Positions 53,315-62,863 of a stretch of 64,000 nucleotides of DNA are shown here, one piece after another. Position numbers and translations under genes: made by a program. Each line of letters starts with the position of its first letter. Within the stretch, counting starts at the first letter, position 1. This stretch comes from Methylomicrobium sp. wino1. Lineage in GTDB: Bacteria; Pseudomonadota; Gammaproteobacteria; Methylococcales; Methylomonadaceae. The notes under the pieces were generated by a model that had not been told where the DNA came from, searched no databases, and was given only the letters and a program-made list of their open reading frames with translations. Location of the stretch: contig NZ_CP024202.1 of assembly GCF_003932755.1 (NCBI RefSeq), positions 2,542,001 to 2,606,000 of the forward strand. Reading direction: 5' to 3'.

Positions 53315-54478
53315 TTAGGTTAGGGCCAGCGCTCGCAAACGTGTAACTTCCTCGATAAGGGCGAGTCCCGCGAGTTGGATTTCCGCCTCGGTTGTATAGC
53401 GTCCGAAGCTTATTCTGACCGCGCCGTAAAGTCTATCGCCTTCAATCGCCATTGCCCGCAGGACATGAGAGGCTTCGATGGCGCCTCTATTACAAGCGGA
53501 ACCCGATGCAATCGCGAGGCGATCTCTTAAGGCGATAATTAGCGAGTCGGAACCGACGTTGTCGAAGCTGACATTGAGGATATTCGGAAGCGTATGCGTT
53601 TGTCCGCCGTTGAGGGTAACGCCTTCGATTCGATGCAAGCTATTTATCAGTGTTCGTTTTAACTGCCGGCAATGTTCAAAATCGTTCGATAAGTTTTCGT
53701 GGGCGATCTTGAAGGCGCTTGCCATGCCGGCAATTTGATGGCTTGCTAAGGTGCCTGGGCGTAGGTTGTGTTCTTGTCCGCCGCCATGCATGATCGGTGT
53801 GAGTCGGGTTTTTTTGCGGTTGCGAACATACAAGTCGCCGATGCCTTTAGGTCCGTAAAATTTATGCGCCGAGATAGACAGTAAATCAATCGGCGTTTTT
53901 GATAAGTCTATCGCTAGTTTACCTGCGCTTTGGGCGGCATCGACATGAAAGAATAAGTTTGTGTCGGCGAGGGCGTCTGCGATTTGTTCGATTGGTTGTA
54001 TGACGCCGGTTTCGTTGTTGACGTGCATGACCGATACCATAATCGTCTCGTCCGTGACCGCGTTCAGCAAGTCTTTCGTGTTAATCATGCCTTCCCTATT
54101 GGTGGATAGATATGTCACCGAAAAACCTTCGCTTTCCAGATATTTGCAAGTGTCTAAGACCGATTTATGTTCAATTGCCGATGTAATAATGTGCCGGCCC
54201 CGGTCGCGATAGGTTACTGCAATCCCTTTGATGGCAAGGTTATTAGATTCCGTAGCGCCGGAAGTGAAAATAAAATCTTTGGCATGGGCACCGATTAATT
54301 CGGCGATTTGAGTGCGTGCGCGTTCAACAGCGGATTCCGCCGCTTCTCCTAAGCAGTGTTGAGTTGAGGCGGGGTTGGCGAAGAGGCTCGATTGCGTTAA
54401 ATAGGGCAGCATGGCTTCCACCGCTTCAGGCGCCGTCGGTGTGGTAGCGGCATAATCGAGATAAATTGGGGTATTCAA
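53315..54478 (-). CDS. dndA: cysteine desulfurase, DndA-like
   Basis: A 387-residue PLP-dependent cysteine desulfurase. The PLP-lysine is in LLSISAHKFYGPKGIGDLYV, the substrate loop and catalytic cysteine are in ASGSACNRGAIEASHVLRAM. The loop and pairing with a phosphorothioation-associated gene favour DndA over the housekeeping IscS. DndA supplies sulfur for DNA phosphorothioate modification. No dndB, C, D or E lies in the window and no iscU/iscA neighbours. It could alternatively serve tRNA thiolation. Confidence 0.8.
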   Translation of the reverse strand: MNTPIYLDYAATTPTAPEAVEAMLPYLTQSSLFANPASTQHCLGEAAESAVERARTQIAELIGAHAKDFIFTSGATESNNLAIKGIAVTYRDRGRHIITSAIEHKSVLDTCKYLESEGFSVTYLSTNREGMINTKDLLNAVTDETIMVSVMHVNNETGVIQPIEQIADALADTNLFFHVDAAQSAGKLAIDLSKTPIDLLSISAHKFYGPKGIGDLYVRNRKKTRLTPIMHGGGQEHNLRPGTLASHQIAGMASAFKIAHENLSNDFEHCRQLKRTLINSLHRIEGVTLNGGQTHTLPNILNVSFDNVGSDSLIIALRDRLAIASGSACNRGAIEASHVLRAMAIEGDRLYGAVRISFGRYTTEAEIQLAGLALIEEVTRLRALALT

Positions 54479-54986
54479 GTTATTCTAGGATTCGGTTGAT
54501 GATTCAATTGTCTGGATTCTATCAAATTGGCCAATCCAGTGAGGGTTAGTTTTGTCTGGTTCTTGCGCTGGAGCGGTGGGAACGAAAAAAAACAGCTCCG
54601 TAAGGTACGCTACGCATACCTCTATGCCGTTAAGCACCGAATCCCTGCCCCGATTGAACCTAAGGGCTTGTCTTCGCATTGGTGGGGTTACCATGGTACG
54701 CGCAGCGTACCCTACAATTTATGTATAACGACGAGCGGTTTTCCGTGGGAACCCATACTTTGGCTGCCGAAACAAAACCGGTATGAGTGGGTAGGCAGGA
54801 GGATAACAACCAGACCCCGTTGCCGCAAGAAGGTTAATTCCCTGTATTTACCATCGTGTCTTTTCAGACAGTCTCCCTGTGTCAGGATAGTGGGTATGAA
54901 GCCCGTCCATGTTCCTATTTGTCTCTGCACGAACGTTCTACTACACATGTCAACTGCTCTTTTAGGATAAAAATTATCCTCAGTGC
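54479..54986. repeat. repeat E and a half copy of repeat A
   Basis: Repeat E arms GTAAGGTACGCTACGCATACC and CCATGGTACGCGCAGCGTACC lie at about 54601-54714, then ATTTATGTATAACGACGAGC. A half copy of family A (GCACGAACGTTCTAC... to CAACTGCTCTTTTAGG) is at 54925-54966. No gene found. Confidence 0.75.
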
Positions 54987-55973
54987 TCAGTCATATTCAC
55001 TAACCAGCGCTGTGTAATTACCTTTGCGCCCCGCTTGGGTTTCTTCTTTGGTTCCGGCAAGTCGATGATGCCGCGACCAGTTCTTCGGATTTCTGATTAA
55101 ATTGACGATGCGCTCCTTAAACAAATCGGTTTCTTGTTTTGCGCTCAAGCCGATTTCCAGTTTTTGGGTTCGATGGCTGCCGTAGCACAGTGCGCCAACC
55201 CCGGCATAGACCCAATCATCGGATAAAACGTCTAACAAATCGCGTATATATCCAGGCAAGAACGGTCCCAAAAAAGATGAGGTGATTTTAGGAGCAGCCT
55301 TGCTTAACAACGCCGGAGGAACATGCGGAACGATATCGTCGCCGAATTCGATTCTGTGGAACGGATAATCCGGAGGTATCGATGCCGCGAATATTTTGTC
55401 GCCGGAGCGGGGGGCGGCGAACGTATAAGTTGCGATGACTTTAAAACCTCCGGCGAGGAAGGCTTTGGTTGCCAGTGTCGCTTCGGCTCCGCCTTGACTG
55501 TGCCCTGTCACGTACAAAGGTCTTTCCTTTCCGCCGTTTTGTAGTAGTATCCTGACGACTTCCGCCTGTACTGCTTTGAGTTCTGTTAAAAATCCTTCAT
55601 GTACATTACCTTCCAGCTCCACGTCTTGTTCCGTACCGAGTTGCGATGTCGTAAGCCTGAAGGGTACTTGTTGTGCTCTAATATTTTTATACCAATCTTT
55701 GATCGAGCCCACGGAGTTGCCTACGGTGCTGAAGTTAGTCTTGGTTCCCATATAGGCAACGATATTCTTATCGGGGTAGGAAAAAACGCACGCCACAGAT
55801 GTGGATAGGATTCTACCGTCATTCACTAAGTAGGGTGATGATGGCTTCTCCTCCTGTTGATTGATCCAATTGAATGCGTCGTCCTGATCGTCAAAATTTC
55901 GAAATGAAGCAGCGTAAGTGTAACGGCATATTTCCAATAACAGTCTGGCGAGTTGTTTGTCGAAGGTTGTCAT
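54987..55973 (-). CDS. class 3 lipase-family protein
   Basis: A 328-residue alpha/beta-hydrolase of the fungal-type lipase (Lipase_3) family. The nucleophile elbow is YVTGHSQGGAEATLATKAF, followed by YTFAAPRSGDKIFA and HRIEFGDDIVPHVPP, which holds the catalytic Asp; a C-terminal His is likely in YGSHRTQKLE. No signal peptide, so it would be cytoplasmic or exported by other means. I start at the ATG at 55973 because GGAGGGG lies just before it. Confidence 0.82.
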   Translation of the reverse strand: MTTFDKQLARLLLEICRYTYAASFRNFDDQDDAFNWINQQEEKPSSPYLVNDGRILSTSVACVFSYPDKNIVAYMGTKTNFSTVGNSVGSIKDWYKNIRAQQVPFRLTTSQLGTEQDVELEGNVHEGFLTELKAVQAEVVRILLQNGGKERPLYVTGHSQGGAEATLATKAFLAGGFKVIATYTFAAPRSGDKIFAASIPPDYPFHRIEFGDDIVPHVPPALLSKAAPKITSSFLGPFLPGYIRDLLDVLSDDWVYAGVGALCYGSHRTQKLEIGLSAKQETDLFKERIVNLIRNPKNWSRHHRLAGTKEETQAGRKGNYTALVSEYD

Positions 55974-55988
55974 CTCGCTCCCCTCCAA

Positions 55989-56871
55989 AAAATGATTAAA
56001 ACGTTTTTGATTACATCGGTTCGGTTTACGCGAGTGGGTTCACCGGATTCTTCGGCGCCGATCCGGATAAGTTAGCCGGGTGCATATTTTCCGGTCTATT
56101 TGCGATAATTTCTCACGTCGGGTTTGCCGGTCAAAAAACAGTAGACCGAATTCGTGCGCCGAACGGACCCGAAATGTTTGTTTAACAAGCCGGTTTACAA
56201 ATTTTTTTGCAAAATAGGCTAGTTCTTATCAAAAAAAGTAATGTGGTTTTGGGTTAATTAATTGGCCGAATTTCGATCATCAAGGCTACGTCAAGTCAAT
56301 AGACTTTGTTAAGGTATCAACTTTTCGTATTGGTGCAAAAACCCAAATGGGTCAAAATTCGAACAATCCAATCATTCATTAGTTTTTGAATTGATTGATT
56401 ATGCTTGGTTAGGAGCTTCCAATTTTCCGTTTCTTTTGTTAAGGATTTCGTGATAAATAACGTCCAGGAACTATGAGCTTTGTTGAGGAGTCGGTAACTT
56501 GCTTGACAGGACGCCGTGAATACGTCCTTGTAGGTCTGACGGCGGCTTTCCTTGCCGCCGACACCTGCCAATCAAGCAACCGAACCCTCCATAAAATTGG
56601 GAAGTTATTTACGACCAAATCCTAAGTCCGGACTTTGAATCCAGTATCATTTCCGGGAGATATAGTCATCGTAATTCAGATTTCGGTTTTTGGTTTCCCT
56701 TATCCCGGCCCAGTCCTTTCGAGCTTTTCTGCCCGATACTCCGAGGGTGGGTGCAAATCCGTTCCGGACGGCTTTGTTCCGATGGGCGAAGGAGCGAATG
56801 TCCGATATTTGAAGTGCGAAAAGGTATATTTCCAGCTTACATCCCACATCCTGAGTTGAATTCGTTATCAA
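55989..56871. repeat. gene-free region with a repeat D copy
   Basis: Repeat D is at 56473-56592 (TTGAGGAGTCGGTAACTTGC, then ACAGGACGCCGTGAATACG and GCCGCCGACACC). The flanks have GGATTTCGTGATAAATAACG and AAGTTATTTACGACC, seen also near 20860-20885. Upstream of it an AT-rich stretch (56200-56450) shows no credible gene. Confidence 0.7.
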
Positions 56872-57945
56872 TCAAAGCGAAGCCAGCGTGATCAACTTCT
56901 TCATCAACTCGGCCTGGCTGTGGACATCCATCTTTTGCATCCCGTGTTTAATGTGATTTCGGACTGTCTCCTGTGACCGGAAAGTATTGGCAGCAATATC
57001 CGAAATCGACGGTGAATTCATGAATTGAAGCGCACAAACGGCTTCGCATCTGGACAGGCCATATATTCCGGTTAGCCGGTCGATTACCCTTTTTTTATCT
57101 TTGTCGAAAGTAAATGTGAGAATAAAACCGTCCTTATAACACTCCCATTGATAAAGGTTTTTCAATGAGGCGATCGGAATGAGTCTGATATGGCAGGCAT
57201 GGCATTGATTATGAATGGTTGCCTCTTGGTTTCTTTCAATATGAAACAACAATTTCTGCTCGATTTCCCGGGTTTTCATGCTAAACCGGTTTTCAGTGAC
57301 GGTTATGCAATCCAACTCTTCAATGAGCGATTCAAAAATCGGATCGGAAAAGATGATTCTCAATTCATGATCGACAATAATATAGCCATAGAAATGGCCG
57401 CCCAAGTAGTGGAACAGTTGGCTGTTTATTTTGATTCTTTGATCGGCTTGTATCGCGTCCGTCAATGGGGAAATGATGTTTTGTAAAATCCGGGTGATCA
57501 GGTGTTGCTCCATCGCTTCGGTGAAAGGGGCTCTGCGGGCGATTAGCAAGTTTAGTGCATATTTGCGGGAGCAGGGAATGGATACGCCGAAACAATGAAG
57601 CTGACCCTCAAGTGGCTCAGGAACATTTCCGGTATCATCGATTGTGTGGAGATTTGTAACGTTATGATTGTAATAAATACGATTAGGGTGTTTGCAGAGA
57701 AAATGATTAAAGCGATAGAGCCGCTTTAATTTATTTTCGGACGGCTCCGGATTGATCGAATCATGCTGAGCACTGAAAAGAATGTGTGTTTTTCTACTAT
57801 CTATCAGATCGTTAACTAGTAACACACCGTAGTCGCACGGCAGCAGACAAATGAGTCCGTTGAGAAAACGGCTCCACATTAAAGGCTGTCCTGGCGCATG
57901 AGCCAGTAGATCGTTCAAGACTACACTTTCTGAGAATTGATGCAT
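56872..57945 (-). CDS. LuxR-family transcriptional regulator
   Basis: A 357-residue regulator with a C-terminal LuxR-type helix-turn-helix: TGIYGLSRCEAVCALQFMNS, then SISDIAANTFRSQETVRNHIK and MQKMDVHSQAELMKKLI. The long N-terminal region is cysteine- and histidine-rich and might be a sensory PAS-like module, but no named ligand domain is evident. It is divergent from the alpha-dioxygenase-type gene with about 520 bases between, so it may control that cluster. The start is the ATG at 57945, after GAGGGGGGGC on this strand. Confidence 0.85.
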   Translation of the reverse strand: MHQFSESVVLNDLLAHAPGQPLMWSRFLNGLICLLPCDYGVLLVNDLIDSRKTHILFSAQHDSINPEPSENKLKRLYRFNHFLCKHPNRIYYNHNVTNLHTIDDTGNVPEPLEGQLHCFGVSIPCSRKYALNLLIARRAPFTEAMEQHLITRILQNIISPLTDAIQADQRIKINSQLFHYLGGHFYGYIIVDHELRIIFSDPIFESLIEELDCITVTENRFSMKTREIEQKLLFHIERNQEATIHNQCHACHIRLIPIASLKNLYQWECYKDGFILTFTFDKDKKRVIDRLTGIYGLSRCEAVCALQFMNSPSISDIAANTFRSQETVRNHIKHGMQKMDVHSQAELMKKLITLASL

Positions 57946-58463
57946 TGCCCCCCCTCGTATTGTTTTTTAATTATTATTTAGCGGCGGTCGGATTTAGTTA
58001 AGCGCCGGACACGCACGAAATACCGTTTCGTTCCTCATTTACGATGTTGCGGGAATAGCCTTAGCCGCAAACTCCGTAACCTCAAGTTTTAGAAGGCTAT
58101 TGCGGTAAATTAGGTTCGGCTACGAGAGAACCGCTTCATCGCGATCGTCCGTAGGTACTGTATGATCGAATGATTTTGTTAAAGACACGGGTAGTGTGTC
58201 CGTCAGAGTCCCCGATGCCTGAATATGCCGAGATTTTAAATTTAGCCTTCAAGTATGGGAGATAGAATATCTCCAAAATAGCGTCCCTCTTTTCCGAAGA
58301 GAGGGACTGAATAATTACGAAATCACTGCTTAACCTCTGCTTTAGACCGATTTTAAATGACCTATTTGGGTCATGACGATATTACAACAGTTGAACTAAG
58401 CTGACCTTAACAATTGCTTAAATGGCAATACATCCAAGCTAGCGGATCACAGGAGGCCGGGAA
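57946..58463. promoter_or_regulatory. divergent intergenic region between luxR-type gene and peroxidase cluster
   Basis: No gene was found. It holds a piece of repeat H (CCCTCTTTTCCGAAGAGAGGG at 58284-58304, followed by ACTGAATAATTAC) and, before the peroxidase, AT-rich DNA and the ribosome site CAGGAGGCC at 58450. Promoters for both directions should lie here. Confidence 0.45.
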
Positions 58464-61391
58464 ATGAATAGTAAACTCAGTTCACTCACGCTGTTTGTAA
58501 TGCTGTGGTTAATAGTTGCAGAAAGCTACGGCATCTCTCTTTCAAGCAAAGAAAGGCTCCGTTCGAATAAGGCTTGCCTGGCATTAGCCGCGAAGGGTTT
58601 ACGCCCCCTCGCCAGTCAACAAACCGAGCGATTTTTAGGTAAGGTCAGCGTCGATGCCGCTTATTGCAGAGGCGGAGAAAAAGCGCTGGCCGGACGCGAT
58701 GTTCCTTGGGTCGATTGGCCGAATTATTGGGCCACCGGAGATATCGCCAGTAAAGCGGAAGGGTGGGAGTCCTTTACTAAAGCCGCTAAGCATCTGAATC
58801 CGAATGGACGGGGCATTGATGGGGCTTTAATGGATTTGGAATACCAACGGATGGAGCTATTGATGTTCAACCTTTACGACAATAAAACCTTCGAAAGTTA
58901 TATCAAAGGCGAGGGAAATACACCCGGCCCTGTTTTAAAAAAATGGGAAGCCATGCGTTTGCCTCAGACTCATCCGGACTATCGGCAAGTGACGAACGAA
59001 AAAGGCGAGCAGGTTTGCACGGGCGAACTCATTCGCCACCGGACTTTAACCGGCATCTGTAACGATGTTTACAATCCGGCAATGGGTGCAACCAATCAAA
59101 TCTTTGCGCGCAATATGAGTTTCGAATCGACCTTTCCGGAATTACGCGATAACGAATTGGTCCGTAATCGCCATGACGACCGGCTCGGTTTATTGAAACC
59201 GGACCCGCAGGTTATTTCGCGTAAACTGTTCACCCGTCACCAGGAAAAGCCGGAGGCATGTAATCTCGGTCAAGGGCTGCCCGATTATTCAAAAGATGCG
59301 CAATGCGATTATAAAGAAGCCCCTTTTTTCAATGTTCTGGCCGCCTATTGGATTCAGTTCATGACGCATGACTGGTTTTATCATTTGCGAGAGGGACAAA
59401 ATTCAGCCGCTAAAATGCCGGTCGGTTGTACCAGTCAAAAGGTCGATAACGAGGAACAGCCCCTCACTGAAGAACAAGCGGCTCAGCTCGGCTGCAGACC
59501 CAAAGACCGGGTCGATGTGGCTTTAGTGGCTCAAACCGAACCCGCTCCGACTTTTGTTCATGACGGCAAAACCTATCTGCAGCGCTCTCACCGCACTACT
59601 GAAAACACCGTGACGCATTGGTGGGATGCCTCGCAAATTTACGGCTTCGATGATATTTCGGTGAAACGCGTGAAACGCGATCCGAAGGATGCGGCAAAAT
59701 TATTGATGGTGCCGCGCGGAACGCACAAAGGTTCCGGCGAAAAATTCGGATATTTGCCGTTGTTCAATAGTTGTGCGGATACGGATTCCGATTGCGCGGC
59801 CGATCCGATTAACCCAGCTTGGGCAGGACAGGAGGCGGCTGCGTTCGCCGACAACTGGACCGTCGGCATGAGCTTTTACCACAATTTGTTTGTGCGGGAG
59901 CATAACCTATTTGTCGACGCATTCCGGGCGAAAGCGGCTGCATCGCCGCAGGCCGATTCCGGGCTGCGCAACCCGGACAAGCCCAAACAGCTCATAGCTT
60001 ACAAAGATGTCACCGACGAAGAGTTGTTTCAAGTCGCGCGTCTGGTGGTCGCGGCCGAAATTGCCAAAATTCATACGATCGAATGGACCACGCAACTCCT
60101 CTACGGCGAACCGCTGTTCATGGGTATGAATTCCAACTGGGGCGGTTTACTGGAAAAAGACAATCCGGTCTCGAAGATTTTGGAAAAAATAACCGTCAAC
60201 CGTTTGGCCAATTCGCCGAATGAGAAAAAAGCCAATCAATTCTATTCGGTCTTCGCATCAGGCGCCGGCATTTTCGGTCTGGGCAGTCATCGATATGAAG
60301 ATCGTCCCGGTTTTCTCGGGATTCTAAAGGGTAAAAAAGATATCTGGGATTTAGCCAATCTCGACCATGTCAACGGCGGCATCAATCACTTCGGGTCGCC
60401 GTTCAGTTTTCCGGAAGAATTCCCCACGGTTTATCGTCTGCATCCATTGCTGCCCGATCTGCTCGAATTCCGTGAGTTGAATGCACCAAACGCCATCGCT
60501 AAAAAGGTACCTATTGTCAGTACCTTCAGAGGCAAAGCGACTCAAGCCATGACCGACGGAGGCTTGAGTAACTGGGCATTGAGCATGGGGCGGCAGCGTC
60601 TCGGCTTGCTGACCTTGCAGAATCATGCGCAGTTTCTGCAAAACTTAGATCTACCGCGCTTGCAAAGCGAGACCAATAAAATCGATATCGCGGCGCTGGA
60701 CTTGATTCGCGACAGAGAACGGGGCGTTCCGCGCTTCAACGAGTTCAGGCGGCAATACGGCTTGAAACAGCTGACCAGCTTCGATGACTTCGTCGATTGG
60801 CGTTTGGACAAAAATAGCGATGAATACAAAGAGCAAAAACGCTTGGTTGGAATACTACGCGAAGTCTATGGACAGCATCAATGCGACGCCGGCAAGGTCA
60901 TCACCGATGCGCAATTGAATGATGACGGTTCGCCGATCAACGATTGTTTGGGTCATCCCGACGGCACGATGGTCGACAATATCGAGGATGTCGATACCGT
61001 CGTCGGCTGGTTGTCGGAATTCACGCGTCCACACGGTTTCGCGATTTCGGAGACGCAGTTCCATGTGTTCATTCTCAATGCGTCCCGGCGTTTGTTTAGC
61101 GATCGCTTCTTTACTTCCAGTTTCCGGCCGGAATTCTATTCGACGCTCGGTTGGCAATGGGTCATGGATAACGGTCCGACCGGCAAGCGATGGGAGCCGA
61201 AACCGTCGAACGGGCATAAAGTCGAGGTATCGCCGCTGAAAAGAATCCTGCTGAGGACGATGCCCGAGCTTTCCGGACAACTGGCCAATGTGGTCAATGC
61301 TTTCGATCCGTGGGCAAGGGATAGGGGCGAGTATTATTCATTGCAATGGAAACCAATCAAAGAGGCTGCTTCGGACGAAAGCTTCCGTTAA
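58464..61391 (+). CDS. animal-type haem peroxidase, fatty-acid alpha-dioxygenase-like
   Basis: A 975-residue secreted protein; signal peptide near MNSKLSSLTLFVMLWLIVAE. It belongs to the animal haem peroxidase superfamily and most resembles the plant alpha-dioxygenase (PIOX) group: WIQFMTHDWFYHLREG with the distal His302, FVREHNLFVDAF, EIAKIHTIEWTTQLL with the proximal His537, and TVYRLHPLLPDLLEF with the Tyr657 that would carry the radical. Alpha-dioxygenases add O2 to the alpha carbon of fatty acids. The protein is longer than plant enzymes (about 640 residues), with an added N-terminal region. It heads a four-gene cluster. Confidence 0.82.
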   Translation: MNSKLSSLTLFVMLWLIVAESYGISLSSKERLRSNKACLALAAKGLRPLASQQTERFLGKVSVDAAYCRGGEKALAGRDVPWVDWPNYWATGDIASKAEGWESFTKAAKHLNPNGRGIDGALMDLEYQRMELLMFNLYDNKTFESYIKGEGNTPGPVLKKWEAMRLPQTHPDYRQVTNEKGEQVCTGELIRHRTLTGICNDVYNPAMGATNQIFARNMSFESTFPELRDNELVRNRHDDRLGLLKPDPQVISRKLFTRHQEKPEACNLGQGLPDYSKDAQCDYKEAPFFNVLAAYWIQFMTHDWFYHLREGQNSAAKMPVGCTSQKVDNEEQPLTEEQAAQLGCRPKDRVDVALVAQTEPAPTFVHDGKTYLQRSHRTTENTVTHWWDASQIYGFDDISVKRVKRDPKDAAKLLMVPRGTHKGSGEKFGYLPLFNSCADTDSDCAADPINPAWAGQEAAAFADNWTVGMSFYHNLFVREHNLFVDAFRAKAAASPQADSGLRNPDKPKQLIAYKDVTDEELFQVARLVVAAEIAKIHTIEWTTQLLYGEPLFMGMNSNWGGLLEKDNPVSKILEKITVNRLANSPNEKKANQFYSVFASGAGIFGLGSHRYEDRPGFLGILKGKKDIWDLANLDHVNGGINHFGSPFSFPEEFPTVYRLHPLLPDLLEFRELNAPNAIAKKVPIVSTFRGKATQAMTDGGLSNWALSMGRQRLGLLTLQNHAQFLQNLDLPRLQSETNKIDIAALDLIRDRERGVPRFNEFRRQYGLKQLTSFDDFVDWRLDKNSDEYKEQKRLVGILREVYGQHQCDAGKVITDAQLNDDGSPINDCLGHPDGTMVDNIEDVDTVVGWLSEFTRPHGFAISETQFHVFILNASRRLFSDRFFTSSFRPEFYSTLGWQWVMDNGPTGKRWEPKPSNGHKVEVSPLKRILLRTMPELSGQLANVVNAFDPWARDRGEYYSLQWKPIKEAASDESFR

Positions 61392-61421
61392 CGGCATCGA
61401 AACGATCGGCAGGAGCAAGCA

Positions 61422-62369
61422 ATGGAAAATGATACCAATATCGAACAACTGGTCGACGAGTTCAGTCGGCGTATTGAAGCGATTACCTTGGCGGAGGCTG
61501 AAAACAACATCATTCCGAGATTCAATCAACTGAAGACCATTGCTTGCGTCGATGCTGAATTTCGCGTCCATGACGATATTCCCGATGAGTTCAAACAGGG
61601 CATTTTTGCACAGCCGCGCAGTTATCCCGCCAAGCTTCGCTTTGCCAATGCGACCCAACGGGACGATTCCAAAAAAGATCTTCGGGGCCTATCGATCCGC
61701 TTGTCCGATGTGAAAGGCCGAGTGCTCTGGGGAGAGCCGGGTTTCCAGGATTTTATCTTGAACAGCTATCCGGCGCTGTTCGTTGCAACGCCGAAGGATT
61801 TTTTAGCGTTTACCCGCGCTCGGCAGGAGGATAAAAAGTTATGGTTTTTTCTGAATCCTCTCGCGCCACATTTGAAATCACTCTGGATAGTATTCAAAGC
61901 CAGTAAAAAACATCTGAGTCCGCTCGATATTCGTTTCTGGAGCACCGTGCCTTTTCGTCTCGGAGAATCGGACGAACAGGTAGTCAAATATTCGGTGATT
62001 CCCTGCTCGGGCCATAGAACCGAGCAGGCTGTCGAACCCGGCGAAAATCAACTGCGCGCCGCGATCAAAGCTCATTTGCAACAAGGTCCGGCGTCGTTTC
62101 ATTTCGCCATACAAAAACAGTCCGATCCGTTTTCGATGCCGATCGAAGATGCCTCGGTCGTTTGGGATGAAGACGTTTCGCCGTTCCAAACCGTGGCCAC
62201 TATCACGATCGAAAACCAGGATTTCGATAATCCTGAATCGTTAGCCGCCTGCGAACGTTGTAGTTTCAATCCCTGGCAAAGCCTCGCGGCGCACGAACCG
62301 CTTGGGCGGATGAATCGGGTTCGCCGTGAAGTTTATGCCAGAGCCGCCGCATTGCGCAATAAGGAGTAA
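61422..62369 (+). CDS. catalase-like haem protein (SrpA / allene-oxide-synthase group)
   Basis: A 315-residue catalase-fold protein of the small catalase-like group that includes bacterial minicatalases and coral allene oxide synthase. Landmarks are AEFRVHDDIPDEFKQGIFAQP, YPAKLRFANATQRDDSKKDLRGLSIRL, FQDFILNSYPALFVATPKDFL, and the proximal region GRMNRVRREVYARA with R-x3-Y. The family's distal histidine (usually in HPKxHGC) is not seen: the matching stretch reads QLKTIACVD. It starts 30 bases after the peroxidase stop. A role on fatty-acid hydroperoxides is likely from context. Confidence 0.8.
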   Translation: MENDTNIEQLVDEFSRRIEAITLAEAENNIIPRFNQLKTIACVDAEFRVHDDIPDEFKQGIFAQPRSYPAKLRFANATQRDDSKKDLRGLSIRLSDVKGRVLWGEPGFQDFILNSYPALFVATPKDFLAFTRARQEDKKLWFFLNPLAPHLKSLWIVFKASKKHLSPLDIRFWSTVPFRLGESDEQVVKYSVIPCSGHRTEQAVEPGENQLRAAIKAHLQQGPASFHFAIQKQSDPFSMPIEDASVVWDEDVSPFQTVATITIENQDFDNPESLAACERCSFNPWQSLAAHEPLGRMNRVRREVYARAAALRNKE

Positions 62370-62373
62370 AACA

Positions 62374-62820
62374 ATGAACGACACCGTCAAAACTTGGTTG
62401 AGCAAATCGCGTGAAGAACTCGATGACATTTATCGCAGCGCCAAACCGGGCGAGATTCCCAGTGGCGATACCCAAGGCACCGCGATTCTGGCCGGATCGC
62501 TCTTTGCCAAATGCGTCGCCTTCTTCGCGGGACTTTATGCCTGGCAGGGAAAGGTATTCGATTTGTTTTGCCAGGGCGGTAAGGCGGGCGTTTTGGTCAA
62601 CAAGATTACCCCTTTCAGTCTGTCCTTTATCGTTGCCAAGGTCTATCGAGACAAGAGTTGGCTGGACGGCAAGGATACGATCGTGATCGATTATTCGAAA
62701 ACTTCATTCTTTGCCAAGGCGATACGCGATGAGATTCGAGAGATCGAACCCGGTGTTTATCTCGGCAAGGTATGGTGGGGAAAGAGGCGCATTCTGGATT
62801 TTGCGCTAACCCGAAAATAA
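62374..62820 (+). CDS. small hypothetical protein of the peroxidase cluster
   Basis: A 148-residue soluble protein starting at the ATG at 62374, four bases after the catalase-like stop. The first part is helical (TVKTWLSKSREELDDIYRSA), the middle has a hydrophobic AILAGSLFAKCVAFFAGLYA stretch, and the C-terminal half looks strand-rich (IVIDYSKTSFFAKAIRDEIR, then VYLGKVWWGKRRILDFAL). The end recalls lipocalin or GXWXG-type barrels that bind hydrophobic ligands, which would suit an oxylipin cluster, but I cannot name a family. Confidence 0.65.
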   Translation: MNDTVKTWLSKSREELDDIYRSAKPGEIPSGDTQGTAILAGSLFAKCVAFFAGLYAWQGKVFDLFCQGGKAGVLVNKITPFSLSFIVAKVYRDKSWLDGKDTIVIDYSKTSFFAKAIRDEIREIEPGVYLGKVWWGKRRILDFALTRK

Positions 62821-62863
62821 AGCGATTCATCGAAGCGTTTATGCTTAGCTCAAGGCAGACACC

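Noticed and set aside
56317..56571. 84-codon frame on the - strand
   Set aside because: About half of it is repeat D sequence; no ribosome site or homology.
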